Assembly (NCBI GenBank): GCA_017164015.1
Contig: CP071065.1
Coordinates: 7,593,501-7,657,500 of the forward strand
Direction: 5' to 3'
From: Nostoc sp. UHCC 0702
GTDB lineage: Bacteria; Cyanobacteriota; Cyanobacteriia; Cyanobacteriales; Nostocaceae
DNA: 64,000 nucleotides
The translations under genes and the position numbers were made by a program. Below are positions 44,577-53,759 of the stretch, one piece after another (position 1 is the stretch's first letter; each line of letters begins with the position of its first letter). The notes beneath the pieces are model-generated. The model did not search any database and was not told where the DNA came from. It saw only the letters and a program-made list of their open reading frames with translations.

Positions 44577-45389
44577 ATGGGTATAGTACTGAGTAATATT
44601 ATTGCCATTTATCGCCGAGAGTTACAGAGTTATTTTGTATCACCTTTAGCTTATGCGATCGCTGGCATATTTTGGTTTATTGCGGGATTATTCTTGATCA
44701 TGATTTTGCTGGGGCCAGACGGCATTTTACCACAAGTCGCTGCCTATGATTTACAAGCACAACAATTTCAAGTGCCACTACCACCAATAGATGTACCCTA
44801 CGAATTTGTCCGGGCATTTTTGGATCGTATGGGTTGGCTATTGTTGTTTATCCTGCCAATTCTCTCTATGGGACTGTATGCCGAAGAACGCAAGCGGGGC
44901 ACCTTAGAACTTTTAGCCACGTCACCAGTAACCAACTGGGCAGTAGCCGTAGGAAAATTATTAGGGGTGCTGACATTTTTTACCACAATGGTTTTACCCT
45001 TACTAGTATTTGAAGCGATCGCGATCGGTGGATCAAATCCACCATTCTCACCCTCAATTCCTTTACTCGGTCATTTAGGATTAATCTTGCTAGCTGCGGC
45101 AATTTTATCTTTGGGAATGTTTATTTCCTCATTAACAGACAGCACAATTTTGTCAGCTGTCCTCACCTTTGCCCTAATTTTATTACTATTATTTGTTGAT
45201 TTAATCGCCAAGAGTATTGGCGGGCCAGTAGGAGAAGCTTTAGGTCATTTGTCATTACTGAAACATTACAACACCTTCATCCAAGGCATTTTCGATACCA
45301 GCGCCTTGATTTTATTTCTCAGTTACATTTTTTTGGGCATCTTTCTCACAGCCCAGTCAATTGATGCTTTACGCTTTCAGCGGCAGTAG
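44577..45389 (+). CDS. ABC-2 type permease (GldF-like)
   Basis: 270 residues with six membrane segments: near residues 25-45, 80-100, 118-150, 160-188, 190-212 and 243-262. The N-terminus IIAIYRRELQSYFVSPLAYA is the typical GldF/NosY start, and MGLYAEERKRGTLELLATSP is the conserved cytoplasmic loop. It forms the membrane channel with the preceding ATPase; the stop and start codons abut (TAAATG), so translation is coupled. Confidence 0.9.
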   Translation: MGIVLSNIIAIYRRELQSYFVSPLAYAIAGIFWFIAGLFLIMILLGPDGILPQVAAYDLQAQQFQVPLPPIDVPYEFVRAFLDRMGWLLLFILPILSMGLYAEERKRGTLELLATSPVTNWAVAVGKLLGVLTFFTTMVLPLLVFEAIAIGGSNPPFSPSIPLLGHLGLILLAAAILSLGMFISSLTDSTILSAVLTFALILLLLFVDLIAKSIGGPVGEALGHLSLLKHYNTFIQGIFDTSALILFLSYIFLGIFLTAQSIDALRFQRQ

Positions 45390-45468
45390 TTACATAAGTT
45401 AAGAGTTAGGAGTTATGAGTTTTAATTCCTAACTCCTAACTCCTCACTCCTCACTTCAGTCAAAGAAT
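45390..45468. repeat. GTTAGGA/CTAACTC heptads between permease and GldG-like genes
   Basis: The 79-base gap includes GTTAGGAGTTATGAG and CTAACTCCTAACTCCTC, forming an inverted pair of heptad runs. It could fold as a hairpin within the operon transcript. Confidence 0.6.
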
Positions 45469-47358
45469 ATGAAAAAAATCAAAAAAAAGCAACCTTGGAA
45501 ATATTTGTTTTGGCTGGGGCCGTTTTTCGCTACTGTCGGCTTAACAGCTGGATTAGTTTCGGGAAACTGGGGTTTAATTCCCTTGGTATTTCTAATTATT
45601 GGAATTGTGATCAGTGGGGCGTGGGTAGTATGGCAAAGCCAACAAAGTCACTGGTGGAAACAACGTTCTACTCAAGCTGGTACTAATGCCTTAGTTGCAA
45701 TTCTGGCTGTATTGGTAATTTTAGGATTAATTAACTTTTTGGCTACTCGTTATCATCTACGGGCAGATTTAACGGAGACTCAGCTGTTTACCCTTGCCCC
45801 TCAATCAAAAGAATTAGTGCGTGGCTTGCAACAACCAGTCAAAGTCTGGGTATTTGATGTTAATCAAAATTCCCAAGACCGGGAATTACTAGAAAATTAT
45901 CAGCGACAAGGTAGAAATTTTAAGTTTGAGTATGTTGACCCCCAAACTAGACCAGGACTAGCAGACAAGTATGGCGTTAAAGAATATGGCGAAGTTTACC
46001 TAGAATCAGGAGAAAAACGCCAATTAGTACAAAAGCTAAATGAAACTGAACGCCTGTCAGAAGTCAAGTTAACAAATCGCTTGCAACAAATCCTTAATTC
46101 AACCACCGCTTTAGTTTACTTTCTCCAAGGTCATGGCGAACGCCCAATTGCAGCAGGCGAGGGTGGAATGACACAAGCTGTTGAAGGATTAAGCAATAAA
46201 AATTACACTGCATCACCCTTGAATTTAACAAATTCCCAAGTTCCTAACGATGCTGCTGTGGTGATAGTGAACGGCCCTAAACGAGGATTATTTGATAGCG
46301 AGGTGAAAGCCTTGCAAAACTATTTAAATCGTGGCGGTAATGTGCTGCTAACGATTGATCCGAATACCGACCCCAACTTGAATAGTTTATTACAAGAGTG
46401 GGGTGTACGTTTAGATAATCGTTTAATCGTGGATGTCTCTGGGGGTGGCGTAGGACTTGGCCCTGCTGCGCCCATAATCACAGACTATGGACAACACCCC
46501 ATTACTAAAGATTTTGCTAATGGCATTTCTTTTTATCGGTTAGCAAGACCTTTAGAAATTACTCAAGTACCTGGTGTCGAAGCTACTCCCCTACTGCGAA
46601 GCAAACCCTATCCCAATAGCTGGGCTGAAAGTGACCTGCAAAGCGAAAAATTAGAATTTAATCCAGACAAAGACCTCAAGGGGCCTCTAACTTTGGGCGT
46701 TGCTTTGACAAGAAAACTAACAGCTAAATCTGAAGCTACACCTAGTCCAACTCCCCAAGCTTCCCCTACTCTGTCACCACTACCATTGCCAAGCATCCAA
46801 GGACAGGCTACCACTTCGCCCACAGCATCACCGACAAATCAAGCTAGTCCAACTCCCACTGCTGCGGCTACCACTTCGCCCACAGCATCACCGACAAATC
46901 AAGCTAGTCCGACTCCCACTGCTGCGGCTACCACTTCGCCCACAGCATCACCGACAAATCAAGCTAGTCCGACTCCCACTGCTGCGGCTACCACTTCGCC
47001 CACAGCATCACCGACAAATCAAGCTAGTCCGACTCCCACTGCTGCGGCTACTACTTCGCCAACCACAGAAAAATCGGAAAAACCTGCTACTGAGTCACGG
47101 TTGGTGGTTATTGGAAATTCAGATTTTGCCACTAATGGCTTGTTTCAACAGCAGCTAAACGGGGATGTATTTCTCAATTCAGTTACCTGGCTGAGTCAAC
47201 AAGATCAACAACCCCTGTCCATTAGTCCCAAAGAAGTGAAAAATCGTCGGATTAACCTCACAACAGCACAAGCCAATGTTTTAATATTGTCGTCTCTGTT
47301 GATTTTACCTTTAATCGGATTACTAGCGGCAGCTTTTATCTGGTGGCGAAGACGGTAA
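45469..47358 (+). CDS. GldG-family ABC-exporter auxiliary protein with expanded Thr/Pro/Ser repeat
   Basis: 629 residues. Two N-terminal membrane spans (about 14-58 and 76-90), a periplasmic domain of the GldG/ABC-transporter-auxiliary type (TRYHLRADLTETQLFTLAPQ, ALVYFLQGHGERP, GGNVLLTIDPNTDPN), a low-complexity linker (about 420-540), and a C-terminal span (about 600-622). The linker contains four nearly identical 20-residue units (TSPTASPTNQASPTPTAA type) encoded by 60-base DNA repeats. The protein is an accessory subunit of the ABC-2 system; the linker is probably extracytoplasmic and of variable length. Confidence 0.88.
   Translation: MKKIKKKQPWKYLFWLGPFFATVGLTAGLVSGNWGLIPLVFLIIGIVISGAWVVWQSQQSHWWKQRSTQAGTNALVAILAVLVILGLINFLATRYHLRADLTETQLFTLAPQSKELVRGLQQPVKVWVFDVNQNSQDRELLENYQRQGRNFKFEYVDPQTRPGLADKYGVKEYGEVYLESGEKRQLVQKLNETERLSEVKLTNRLQQILNSTTALVYFLQGHGERPIAAGEGGMTQAVEGLSNKNYTASPLNLTNSQVPNDAAVVIVNGPKRGLFDSEVKALQNYLNRGGNVLLTIDPNTDPNLNSLLQEWGVRLDNRLIVDVSGGGVGLGPAAPIITDYGQHPITKDFANGISFYRLARPLEITQVPGVEATPLLRSKPYPNSWAESDLQSEKLEFNPDKDLKGPLTLGVALTRKLTAKSEATPSPTPQASPTLSPLPLPSIQGQATTSPTASPTNQASPTPTAAATTSPTASPTNQASPTPTAAATTSPTASPTNQASPTPTAAATTSPTASPTNQASPTPTAAATTSPTTEKSEKPATESRLVVIGNSDFATNGLFQQQLNGDVFLNSVTWLSQQDQQPLSISPKEVKNRRINLTTAQANVLILSSLLILPLIGLLAAAFIWWRRR
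46807..47045 (+). repeat. 60-bp coding tandem repeat, four copies
   Basis: Units starting GCTACCACTTCGCCCACAGC recur at 60-base spacing (about 46807, 46867, 46927, 46987) with almost no differences, and a partial fifth unit follows. The near-identity of synonymous sites implies recent expansion. Confidence 0.9.
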
Positions 47359-47590
47359 ATAAAGTTAGGAATTAAGAGTTAGGAGTTAGGAATTAGGAGT
47401 TAAGAGTTAGGAGTTAGGAGTTAGGAGTTAAGAGTTAGTAATATTAACTCCTTATTCCTTGCTAATAACAACTGACAACTAGCAACTGGCAACTGACAAC
47501 TGACAACACTTCGACAAGCTCAGTGCATCGCTGACAACTGACAACTGACAACTGACAACTGACAACTGACAACTGACAACTGACTAAAAT
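47359..47590. repeat. GTTAGGA and AACTGAC heptad arrays inside the ABC operon
   Basis: The gap holds about nine GTTAGGA-type units (47364-47436) and about fourteen AACTGAC units (47468-47584). The latter are interrupted by CACTTCGACAAGCTCAGTGC (about 47506), a sequence motif also found near the EF-G insertion. No gene. Confidence 0.85.
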
Positions 47591-48214
47591 ATGAAATTGC
47601 CACGAACGACTTTAATTTTGATATTATTGGCTTTGGGTTTGGGTGGTTTTGTTTATTTCTATGAAATTAAAGGGGCGACTCAGCGAGAAGAAATCAAAGC
47701 TAAAAAACAGCAAATTTTCTCTTTTGTAGCAGATGATGTGCAGTCTTTAGCAGTAAAGACTAAGAAGCTGACTGTAAATCTAGAACGTAACAGTCAGTCT
47801 AGTAATCCCAAGTGGTTGTTAAAATCTCCTGTGTCAGAACCAGCAAATGATGCTATTGTTTCTTATTTGATGGATTTGTTGGTAGAAGGTAAGAGCGATC
47901 GCACTTTATCAATTCCCCCTAACCAGCTTGGGGAATTTGGTTTAGATCAACCCCAAGCAACTATCAATATAAGTCTGAAAAATCAGAAAACCCATCAGTT
48001 AATTTTAGGAAAGTCTAATTTTAATAATAATTTCGTCTATGCCCAAACCGATACCACACCACAACCAAATGGCAATATCAATGTGCTATTAGTTACTAAA
48101 GATTTTGAAAATGCAGTCAATCGGGAGATATCAGAGTGGAAACAACCTGTAGATAATAAAGCAACCCCTTTACCAAGCATTCTACCTGTGCCAACTCCAA
48201 GCAATAGCAAATGA
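47591..48214 (+). CDS. DUF4340 domain protein, exporter-associated
   Basis: 207 residues. An N-terminal anchor (LILILLALGLGGFVYFYEI), then a DUF4340-type domain with repeated short strands: KKLTVNLERN, SPVSEPANDAIVSYLMDLLV, PNQLGEFGLDQPQATI and LILGKSNFNNNFVYAQ. DUF4340 proteins accompany GldG-type exporters. The C-terminus is a Pro/Ser-rich tail. It is cotranscribed or at least co-localised with the ABC genes although 232 bases of repeat DNA intervene. Confidence 0.8.
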   Translation: MKLPRTTLILILLALGLGGFVYFYEIKGATQREEIKAKKQQIFSFVADDVQSLAVKTKKLTVNLERNSQSSNPKWLLKSPVSEPANDAIVSYLMDLLVEGKSDRTLSIPPNQLGEFGLDQPQATINISLKNQKTHQLILGKSNFNNNFVYAQTDTTPQPNGNINVLLVTKDFENAVNREISEWKQPVDNKATPLPSILPVPTPSNSK

Positions 48215-48433
48215 GGGAGATGAGGGAGATGAGGGAGATGAGGGGGATGAGGGGGATGAGGGGGATGAGGGAGAAATAACTAATGCCCAATACTTCGGCT
48301 TACCTCGACTGCGCCCTTACCTCGGCTTCGCTCGGCACAAGTCGGCTACGCTCAGGACAAGCTCGGCACAAGTGCGAGAGTACAAGTGCCCAATACTTCG
48401 GCTTCGCTCAGTACAAGTGCCCAATGCCATTTT
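48215..48433. repeat. GGGGGATGA array and ACTTCGGCTTCGCTC-type dispersed repeats
   Basis: About seven 9-base units (48212-48272) are followed by palindromic TTCGGCTTCGCTC and CAAGTGCCCAATAC motifs. The same motifs in reverse orientation lie at 60010-60155. The purU ATG follows directly, so an earlier frame from 48386 reads through repeat DNA and is not chosen. Confidence 0.75.
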
Positions 48434-49288
48434 ATGACTAATCCGACCGCAACATTGCTCATTTCCTGTCCTGACCAAAGAGGACTAGTAGCGAAAATTG
48501 CTAATTTTATCTATGCCAATGGTGGCAATATTATCCACTCAGACCAGCATACAGATTTCGCTGCTGGCTTATTTCTGATGCGTATTGAATGGCAATTAAA
48601 TGGGTTTAATTTACCCAGAGATTTAATTGGCCCAGCATTTAATGCCATTGCCCAACCTTTAGGTGCTAAATGGGAACTCCACTTTTCTGATACTATTCGA
48701 CGTATCGCTATTTGGGTAAGCAGACAAGACCATTGTCTGTTTGACTTAATTTGGCGACAACGCGCGGGAGAATTTGCTGCTGAAATTCCTTTAATTATCA
48801 GTAACCATTCTCATTTCCAAGAAGTAGCGCAACAGTTTGGTATTGACTACCACCACATCCCTATTAATAAAGATAATAAAGTTGAACAGGAAGCTAAACA
48901 ATTAGAATTACTCTGGCAATATCAAATTGATTTGGTTATATTAGCCAAATATATGCAAATCGTCAGTGCAGATTTTATTACTCAATTTCCGCAAATTATT
49001 AATATTCATCACTCATTTTTACCTGCTTTTGTGGGTGCAAATCCTTATCATCGAGCATTTGAACGTGGTGTTAAAATTATTGGAGCAACTGCTCATTATG
49101 CCACTGCCGAATTAGATGCTGGCCCAATTATTGAACAGGATGTAGTGAGAGTTAGTCACCGGGATGAAGTTGATGATTTGATTAGAAAGGGTAAGGATTT
49201 AGAGCGAATTGTTTTAGGTAGATCTGTGCGTTTACATTTGCAAAATCGTGTCTTGGTGTATGGAAATCGGACAGTGGTTTTTGAGTAA
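48434..49288 (+). CDS. purU: Formyltetrahydrofolate deformylase
   Basis: 284 residues from the ATG at 48434. An N-terminal ACT domain (ATLLISCPDQRGLVAKIANF) is followed by the formyltransferase-fold domain with the catalytic Asn-His region INIHHSFLPAF near residue 195 and the Asp in ELDAGPIIEQD near residue 232. PurU hydrolyses 10-formyl-THF to formate and THF, balancing one-carbon pools. The upstream alternative start would add residues encoded by dispersed repeat DNA, unlike the family. It is flanked by repeats on both sides and stands alone. Confidence 0.92.
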   Translation: MTNPTATLLISCPDQRGLVAKIANFIYANGGNIIHSDQHTDFAAGLFLMRIEWQLNGFNLPRDLIGPAFNAIAQPLGAKWELHFSDTIRRIAIWVSRQDHCLFDLIWRQRAGEFAAEIPLIISNHSHFQEVAQQFGIDYHHIPINKDNKVEQEAKQLELLWQYQIDLVILAKYMQIVSADFITQFPQIINIHHSFLPAFVGANPYHRAFERGVKIIGATAHYATAELDAGPIIEQDVVRVSHRDEVDDLIRKGKDLERIVLGRSVRLHLQNRVLVYGNRTVVFE

Positions 49289-49491
49289 GGAGTTTTTGAT
49301 AACTGATGACTGATGACTGATACTACATAAATAATATGGTGCGTTAGGCTTAACGCCGTAACACACCCTACAAATTTAGTGATTTTTTAAATTGGAAGTC
49401 GTTTATTGATGCTTTTAAGAAAGTTTTTCGAGCTTCTTCTCAGTGAGTTTGGATCGTTTATTAGTATTCAAAACGACATTTCAGGCATAAT

Positions 49492-49818
49492 TTAACGGAT
49501 ACTGAACAATAAAAAACAACCTCCATTCAATAAAGCAGTAATGACTGCACCAATAATTATGCCTCTCCTGATTGCTATTTGCTGTTGTCGTTGTAGCCAA
49601 ATACAAAGTGGAATTACATATAAAAGTTGCCAGAACAAAAAACCAACACCACCAATAATCCAAACTTGTAAACCAACATAATTGTTGGAGCGAGCATTTA
49701 GCTGTAAAATGTAACCAAGAGCAAATATCGTTATTCCTGCTATAATATGGCAACCTAATAGTAGTAATATTCCTAAAAATGTCTTCAATATTTCATTATT
49801 TTCATTGCTTTGCGACAT
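49492..49818 (-). CDS. Small four-span membrane protein linked to the radical SAM gene
   Basis: 108 residues with hydrophobic stretches near 14-35, 48-65 and 83-105 and a charged turn LQRQQQIAIRRG. No family recognised. It lies 36 bases downstream of the radical SAM gene on the same strand and could be an operon member. The coding potential looks real because the membrane pattern is regular, but function is unknown. Confidence 0.55.
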   Translation of the reverse strand: MSQSNENNEILKTFLGILLLLGCHIIAGITIFALGYILQLNARSNNYVGLQVWIIGGVGFLFWQLLYVIPLCIWLQRQQQIAIRRGIIIGAVITALLNGGCFLLFSIR

Positions 49819-49854
49819 TAAATTACCCTAATTAGAAACAATTTAAAACCAATA

Positions 49855-51267
49855 TTAGCGGTTATTAACCAAATGATATCCAGCGCTACCCTCGCGGTAA
49901 AAAATATTAAAGGTATCAAAGGGAATAATTCTCCCATCTGGGTGAACGATATGAATACAGGAACGCTTGACTGAACGAACATCAAAGTTAAATGGGTCAA
50001 GAAACTGCACAATCATGACTCGAAATACATTACTATAGTTAATACCTTCAGGTACAGGTATCATCGGTAAGCAACACAAAAGTTGTTTTAATGATGCTGC
50101 TGCGGAGTTTGGAGAATGACTCGTAGAAAATAATTGAAAAATATGCCGCTTTAATTCTTCATTTTGCTCATAAAGTACGCTATTAGGTAATATATCCACA
50201 AAAACATCTGGATTAATTAATCCAGTTAGTGGTATTACTTTACCATTTAATTTCAGTGCATAAGCCATCGCTAAACAATCTGGATGGCAAGGAACTGGTA
50301 ATATATCTTCCGGTTTAAAATAGGGACTTTGTTGAAGAATCGACCTGCGAACTTCTGTTAATGTATATCTATCCTGCTGAGGGTCAAATCCCTCTAATCT
50401 TCCTGCTACTTGTATTGGTTGAAAAGTCACGCCCCGAATGCACTTTTGTTGTAAAGCATACTCTATAATTTTGCCAATTTCATGGTCATTCAATCCTTTT
50501 TTGAGAGTAACGACTAAAGTAGTGGAAATATTATATTCGTTGAGATGGTTAATTGCTTTTTCTCGAACATCCCGTAAATCAACACCGCGTAATTCCTGTA
50601 AAACTTCGGTTTCAAAGCTATCAAATTGGAGATATAATTCAATTCCTGGCATATATTGACTGAGGCGATCGCAAAAAGATTTATCCTTGGCAATCCTCAC
50701 ACCATTGGTATTAATCATTAAATGCTTAATGGGCTTGCCTTTAGCTATATCTAGAATTTGAAAAAACTCTGGGTGTATGGTTGGTTCACCACCACTTAAT
50801 TGTACTATTTGTGGTTCTCCTTCGTTCGCCACTACCGCATCAATCATTTTTTCAATCTGTGCTAAACTGCGATGGCGACGGGGTTGATGCGATATTGCAG
50901 AAACTTCTTCTGCACCAGAATCAGCATAACAAATCGGGCAGGAAAGATTACATTTATCTGTTAATTCTACTAAAGTTAAACAACTGTGCTGTTCATGGTC
51001 AGCACAAAGTCCGCAATCATAAGGACAGCCATATTTTATTGGTGTATTAAACCTCAAAGGCATATCTCCAGGTTTAATGAATTCCAGAGATTTTTTATAG
51101 TATTCAATATCGTCAGCTATTAAAACTTTTTCTTGCCCGTGGGTGGGACAGTGTTTAACTAAGTAAACACAGTCATCTTGAAAAATGATTTTTGCTTCTA
51201 CTTTCACAAGACATTTTGAGCAAATGCTATTTGTCAAAGCATAAAAAAGATAATTACGGTTAGGCAT
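49855..51267 (-). CDS. Tes-like (MJ0619-type) multi-cluster radical SAM enzyme
   Basis: 470 residues. An N-terminal zinc-ribbon or cluster segment (SICSKCLVKV, then KHCPTHGQEKV), a C-P-Y-D-C-G-L-C motif near residue 80, the radical SAM C-x3-C-x2-C in TDKCNLSCPICYAD near residue 108, the GGEPTIHPEF strand and a C-terminal half with more Cys (PCHPDC, SCIHIVHP). This is the architecture of archaeal tetraether lipid synthase Tes and its bacterial relatives, which couple hydrocarbon chains through unactivated carbons. The neighbouring upstream gene encodes an Lgt-like diacylglyceryl transferase. Substrate here is unknown; a lipid is the reasonable guess. Confidence 0.8.
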   Translation of the reverse strand: MPNRNYLFYALTNSICSKCLVKVEAKIIFQDDCVYLVKHCPTHGQEKVLIADDIEYYKKSLEFIKPGDMPLRFNTPIKYGCPYDCGLCADHEQHSCLTLVELTDKCNLSCPICYADSGAEEVSAISHQPRRHRSLAQIEKMIDAVVANEGEPQIVQLSGGEPTIHPEFFQILDIAKGKPIKHLMINTNGVRIAKDKSFCDRLSQYMPGIELYLQFDSFETEVLQELRGVDLRDVREKAINHLNEYNISTTLVVTLKKGLNDHEIGKIIEYALQQKCIRGVTFQPIQVAGRLEGFDPQQDRYTLTEVRRSILQQSPYFKPEDILPVPCHPDCLAMAYALKLNGKVIPLTGLINPDVFVDILPNSVLYEQNEELKRHIFQLFSTSHSPNSAAASLKQLLCCLPMIPVPEGINYSNVFRVMIVQFLDPFNFDVRSVKRSCIHIVHPDGRIIPFDTFNIFYREGSAGYHLVNNR

Positions 51268-51411
51268 GTTTTGAATAATAAAAATGGATTGATAAAAATC
51301 CCTTGATTATCCCAAAATATCATATAGGATGTAAGTTGGGCAAAGCCCATGATATCAAGGTTTTAATAGAAAAGCCTACTCTACGTGGATTTCAAGCATC
51401 AAATAAAAGTC

Positions 51412-52152
51412 CTATATTTTTGTTTGGAATATTTGGGGAATAGTTTGGCGATAGTATAGTAGAGTTAAGAGACAAGCAAATTGAATTGCACTTAAACCTA
51501 AAAGAGGACGAAACTCTGGTTTAATAAAATCTATCAAAAAACGAAAGCTGAAATATAAAACTAAATAAAATTTAAATAAATCGCCATTTTGATAGTTATA
51601 TCGACTGCGAACTTTCAAAAATAAAATTAAAATTAATAAAAATATAATTTCATATAATTGTGTAGGATGACGGAAAATACCATCGCCAAAATCGACACCC
51701 CAAGGTAAGCTTGTGGCAATTCCATAAGTGCGATCGCTCAAACCTGTCAAAAAGCAACCAATCCTGCCAATACCTGTGCCTACAATTAACGGATAGACAA
51801 ATACATCACCAGTAGACTGATTAACACCAATAATTTTTTTGGTAATTTCCACACCAATCAGTCCACCCAAGAGTGCGCCGACTACTGTTTTTCCTTGTAG
51901 GAGAATTAGTAGTAATTGCTCTAGGTTTTGCCAAATCAAGTCTATGTGTTGCAATCCAACCAGCACTTTAGCACCAATTAAAGCACCAACCATACCACCG
52001 ACCATCACAGAGCCGCGTTGGCTGGCTGAAATCGAATCTTTGCGGACATTTCGCAATAATAAACGAAAGGCAGTGGCATAAGCCAAAGATTCAAACAAAA
52101 TATGAGGATGAATCCGCAATGGCCCTAACCAAAAATAAATAGGAAAAGTCAT
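51412..52152 (-). CDS. Prolipoprotein diacylglyceryl transferase-like protein (Lgt family)
   Basis: 246 residues from the ATG at 52152; an in-frame ATG lies at 52164 and an upstream frame runs into a GGGGATGAG repeat, so the exact start is unsure. Seven hydrophobic segments, an Lgt-type signature GIGRIGCFLTG near residue 135, and the following RHPTQLYEIIF motif typical of Lgt. True Lgt moves diacylglycerol from phosphatidylglycerol to a prolipoprotein Cys. This copy is paired with a Tes-like radical SAM gene 144 bases downstream, so it is likely a specialised paralogue rather than the housekeeping enzyme. Confidence 0.75.
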   Translation of the reverse strand: MTFPIYFWLGPLRIHPHILFESLAYATAFRLLLRNVRKDSISASQRGSVMVGGMVGALIGAKVLVGLQHIDLIWQNLEQLLLILLQGKTVVGALLGGLIGVEITKKIIGVNQSTGDVFVYPLIVGTGIGRIGCFLTGLSDRTYGIATSLPWGVDFGDGIFRHPTQLYEIIFLLILILFLKVRSRYNYQNGDLFKFYLVLYFSFRFLIDFIKPEFRPLLGLSAIQFACLLTLLYYRQTIPQIFQTKI

Positions 52153-52728
52153 ATTGAGTTGCATCCAAAGGTAGTGGGGTAATGAGGGGGATGAGGGGGA
52201 TGAGGGGGATGAGGATGTTACTTCCCCATCTCTAGATGCTATTTTTGAACCCAACTTAGTATCACAAGTTGCAAGACTCCAGTTATAAGTTCTGAGTTAT
52301 CACAAAAGAATTCAGGAGTTAAGCAAAATCAGGCACTGCGTCCTCCTGAATTATTCTTTACTCCTAACTTGCACATTTTATAAGCCTTATATGGCAAAGC
52401 TTTCAGCCTCACTTGAAAAATGTGCTAGTTTCATTCATTGCTAGCGGCGAAAAACGCGGCTAGTCGGACGCTCATATCTTGCACCTCTACGTACAACCCC
52501 AGAAAAAGTAAAAAGATGCGCGATAAAGCTACCTCATTTTTATGGGCTTTTATCGCTAAATCAAGGGGTTTGCTTTTTTACTGAGTAATAAAATTACATC
52601 AATTTTTATTGGTGCAAGATGTGAGTTTAGGGACTTCCAAGAAAAAAATATCCTACTGTTCATAGTCAACAGCACTTCGGCTTCGCTCAGTACAAGTCAT
52701 CAGTGATAGTTTATTGCTTGCAGTCCCG
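52153..52728. other. Intergenic region with repeat DNA and MITE family G
   Basis: GGGGGATGA units (about 52182-52212) occupy the region just before the Lgt-like start. A 155-bp inverted-repeat element (52471-52625) and a CACTTCGGCTTCGCTCAGTAC motif (about 52673) follow. No gene. Confidence 0.65.
52471..52625. mobile_element. MITE-like element, family G (155 bp)
   Basis: CTCATATCTTGCACC (52471-52485) and GGTGCAAGATGTGAG (52611-52625) are inverted over 14 of 15 bases. A single terminus-like ATCTTGCACC also occurs at about 8630. No coding capacity. Confidence 0.7.
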
Positions 52729-53610
52729 TTAATCAATCGCCTTCTTTAACAATTCTGGAATTAGAGAAGGGCGTTCAGCGACAGGGACTTCTGCTGCTTG
52801 AAAGGCAGCTAATTTGCTTTGTGCAGTGCCAAAGTTTGGAGGGCGTCCTATAACTGTTGCTAAAGTTCCTGTCTGATGCCAATTTTTTGCTAGTGGTACT
52901 TGTGTACCTGCGATGTAGGCGATTACCGGTTTGTCAATTGCCTCAGTAATATATCGCGCCGCTGCTTCTTCGCTATCACCACCAGGTTGACCAACTAAAA
53001 CGATCGCTTCTGTAGTATCATCTTCATCGAGAATTTGCAGCCATTGCAGAAATGATGAACCAACGATCGCATCACTACCAATGCTGACACAAATCGATTG
53101 CCCAAAGCCTGCTTTTGTTAATTCCCTGGCCACTTCATATGTTAAGGTGCTGCTGCGACTGACAATACCCACACGCCCAGGTGTATAAAATTCGCTAGGA
53201 TGAGTACCTAAGAGAATTTTCCCAGGTACAATGATTCCGGGACTATTCGGCCCAACTATCAAAGTTTCACATGCCTCGGTTTTGCGGAGTAATTCCACCA
53301 TATCTAAAGGTGGCACGCCAGCAGAAATAATAATAATCTGACGAATATCAGAGGCGATCGCTTCTAATGCTGCATCCAGAACTTGGTAAGGATGTACACT
53401 GATAATTGTTGTGTCAATTGTTCCAAATTGGGCTACTATTTCCTCAACTAAATCAAATAACTGGAGATCGTAGAGTTGCTGTCCACCACATCCAGGATTG
53501 ACACAAGCAACTAAATTTGTACCATAAGCTTTCATTTGAGCAATATGAGTTGCCGAGATAAATTCACTGAAGCCTTGAATGATTACTTTGCTGTCTGGCG
53601 TTAGGTTCAT
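52729..53610 (-). CDS. sucD: Succinate-CoA ligase alpha subunit-like protein
   Basis: 293 residues from the Met at 53610 (MNLTPDSKVIIQGF), which matches the usual SucD start; an upstream start at 53661 would add 17 residues. CoA-binding Rossmann domain with VNPGCGGQQ, then a ligase domain with GPNSPGIIVPGK and an H-containing WHQTGTLATVIGR segment at the place of the phosphohistidine loop. The loop differs from the canonical G-H-A-G-A-I, so activity or substrate may be altered. The beta-like subunit gene lies upstream but is separated by an IS200/IS605 element. Confidence 0.75.
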   Translation of the reverse strand: MNLTPDSKVIIQGFSEFISATHIAQMKAYGTNLVACVNPGCGGQQLYDLQLFDLVEEIVAQFGTIDTTIISVHPYQVLDAALEAIASDIRQIIIISAGVPPLDMVELLRKTEACETLIVGPNSPGIIVPGKILLGTHPSEFYTPGRVGIVSRSSTLTYEVARELTKAGFGQSICVSIGSDAIVGSSFLQWLQILDEDDTTEAIVLVGQPGGDSEEAAARYITEAIDKPVIAYIAGTQVPLAKNWHQTGTLATVIGRPPNFGTAQSKLAAFQAAEVPVAERPSLIPELLKKAID

Positions 53611-53759
53611 AAAAATTTCTGGTAAGTTTGGCAACCCAGTGGCTTGAAGCACTGGAAACATTAAGCAGGCAGAAGGTACAAGGGAATCCCCATAAGTAAA
53701 TTTAGGGGATTTAACAAGGACACTGTATTTTTTGCGCCTACTCTATGAAATACATATTT

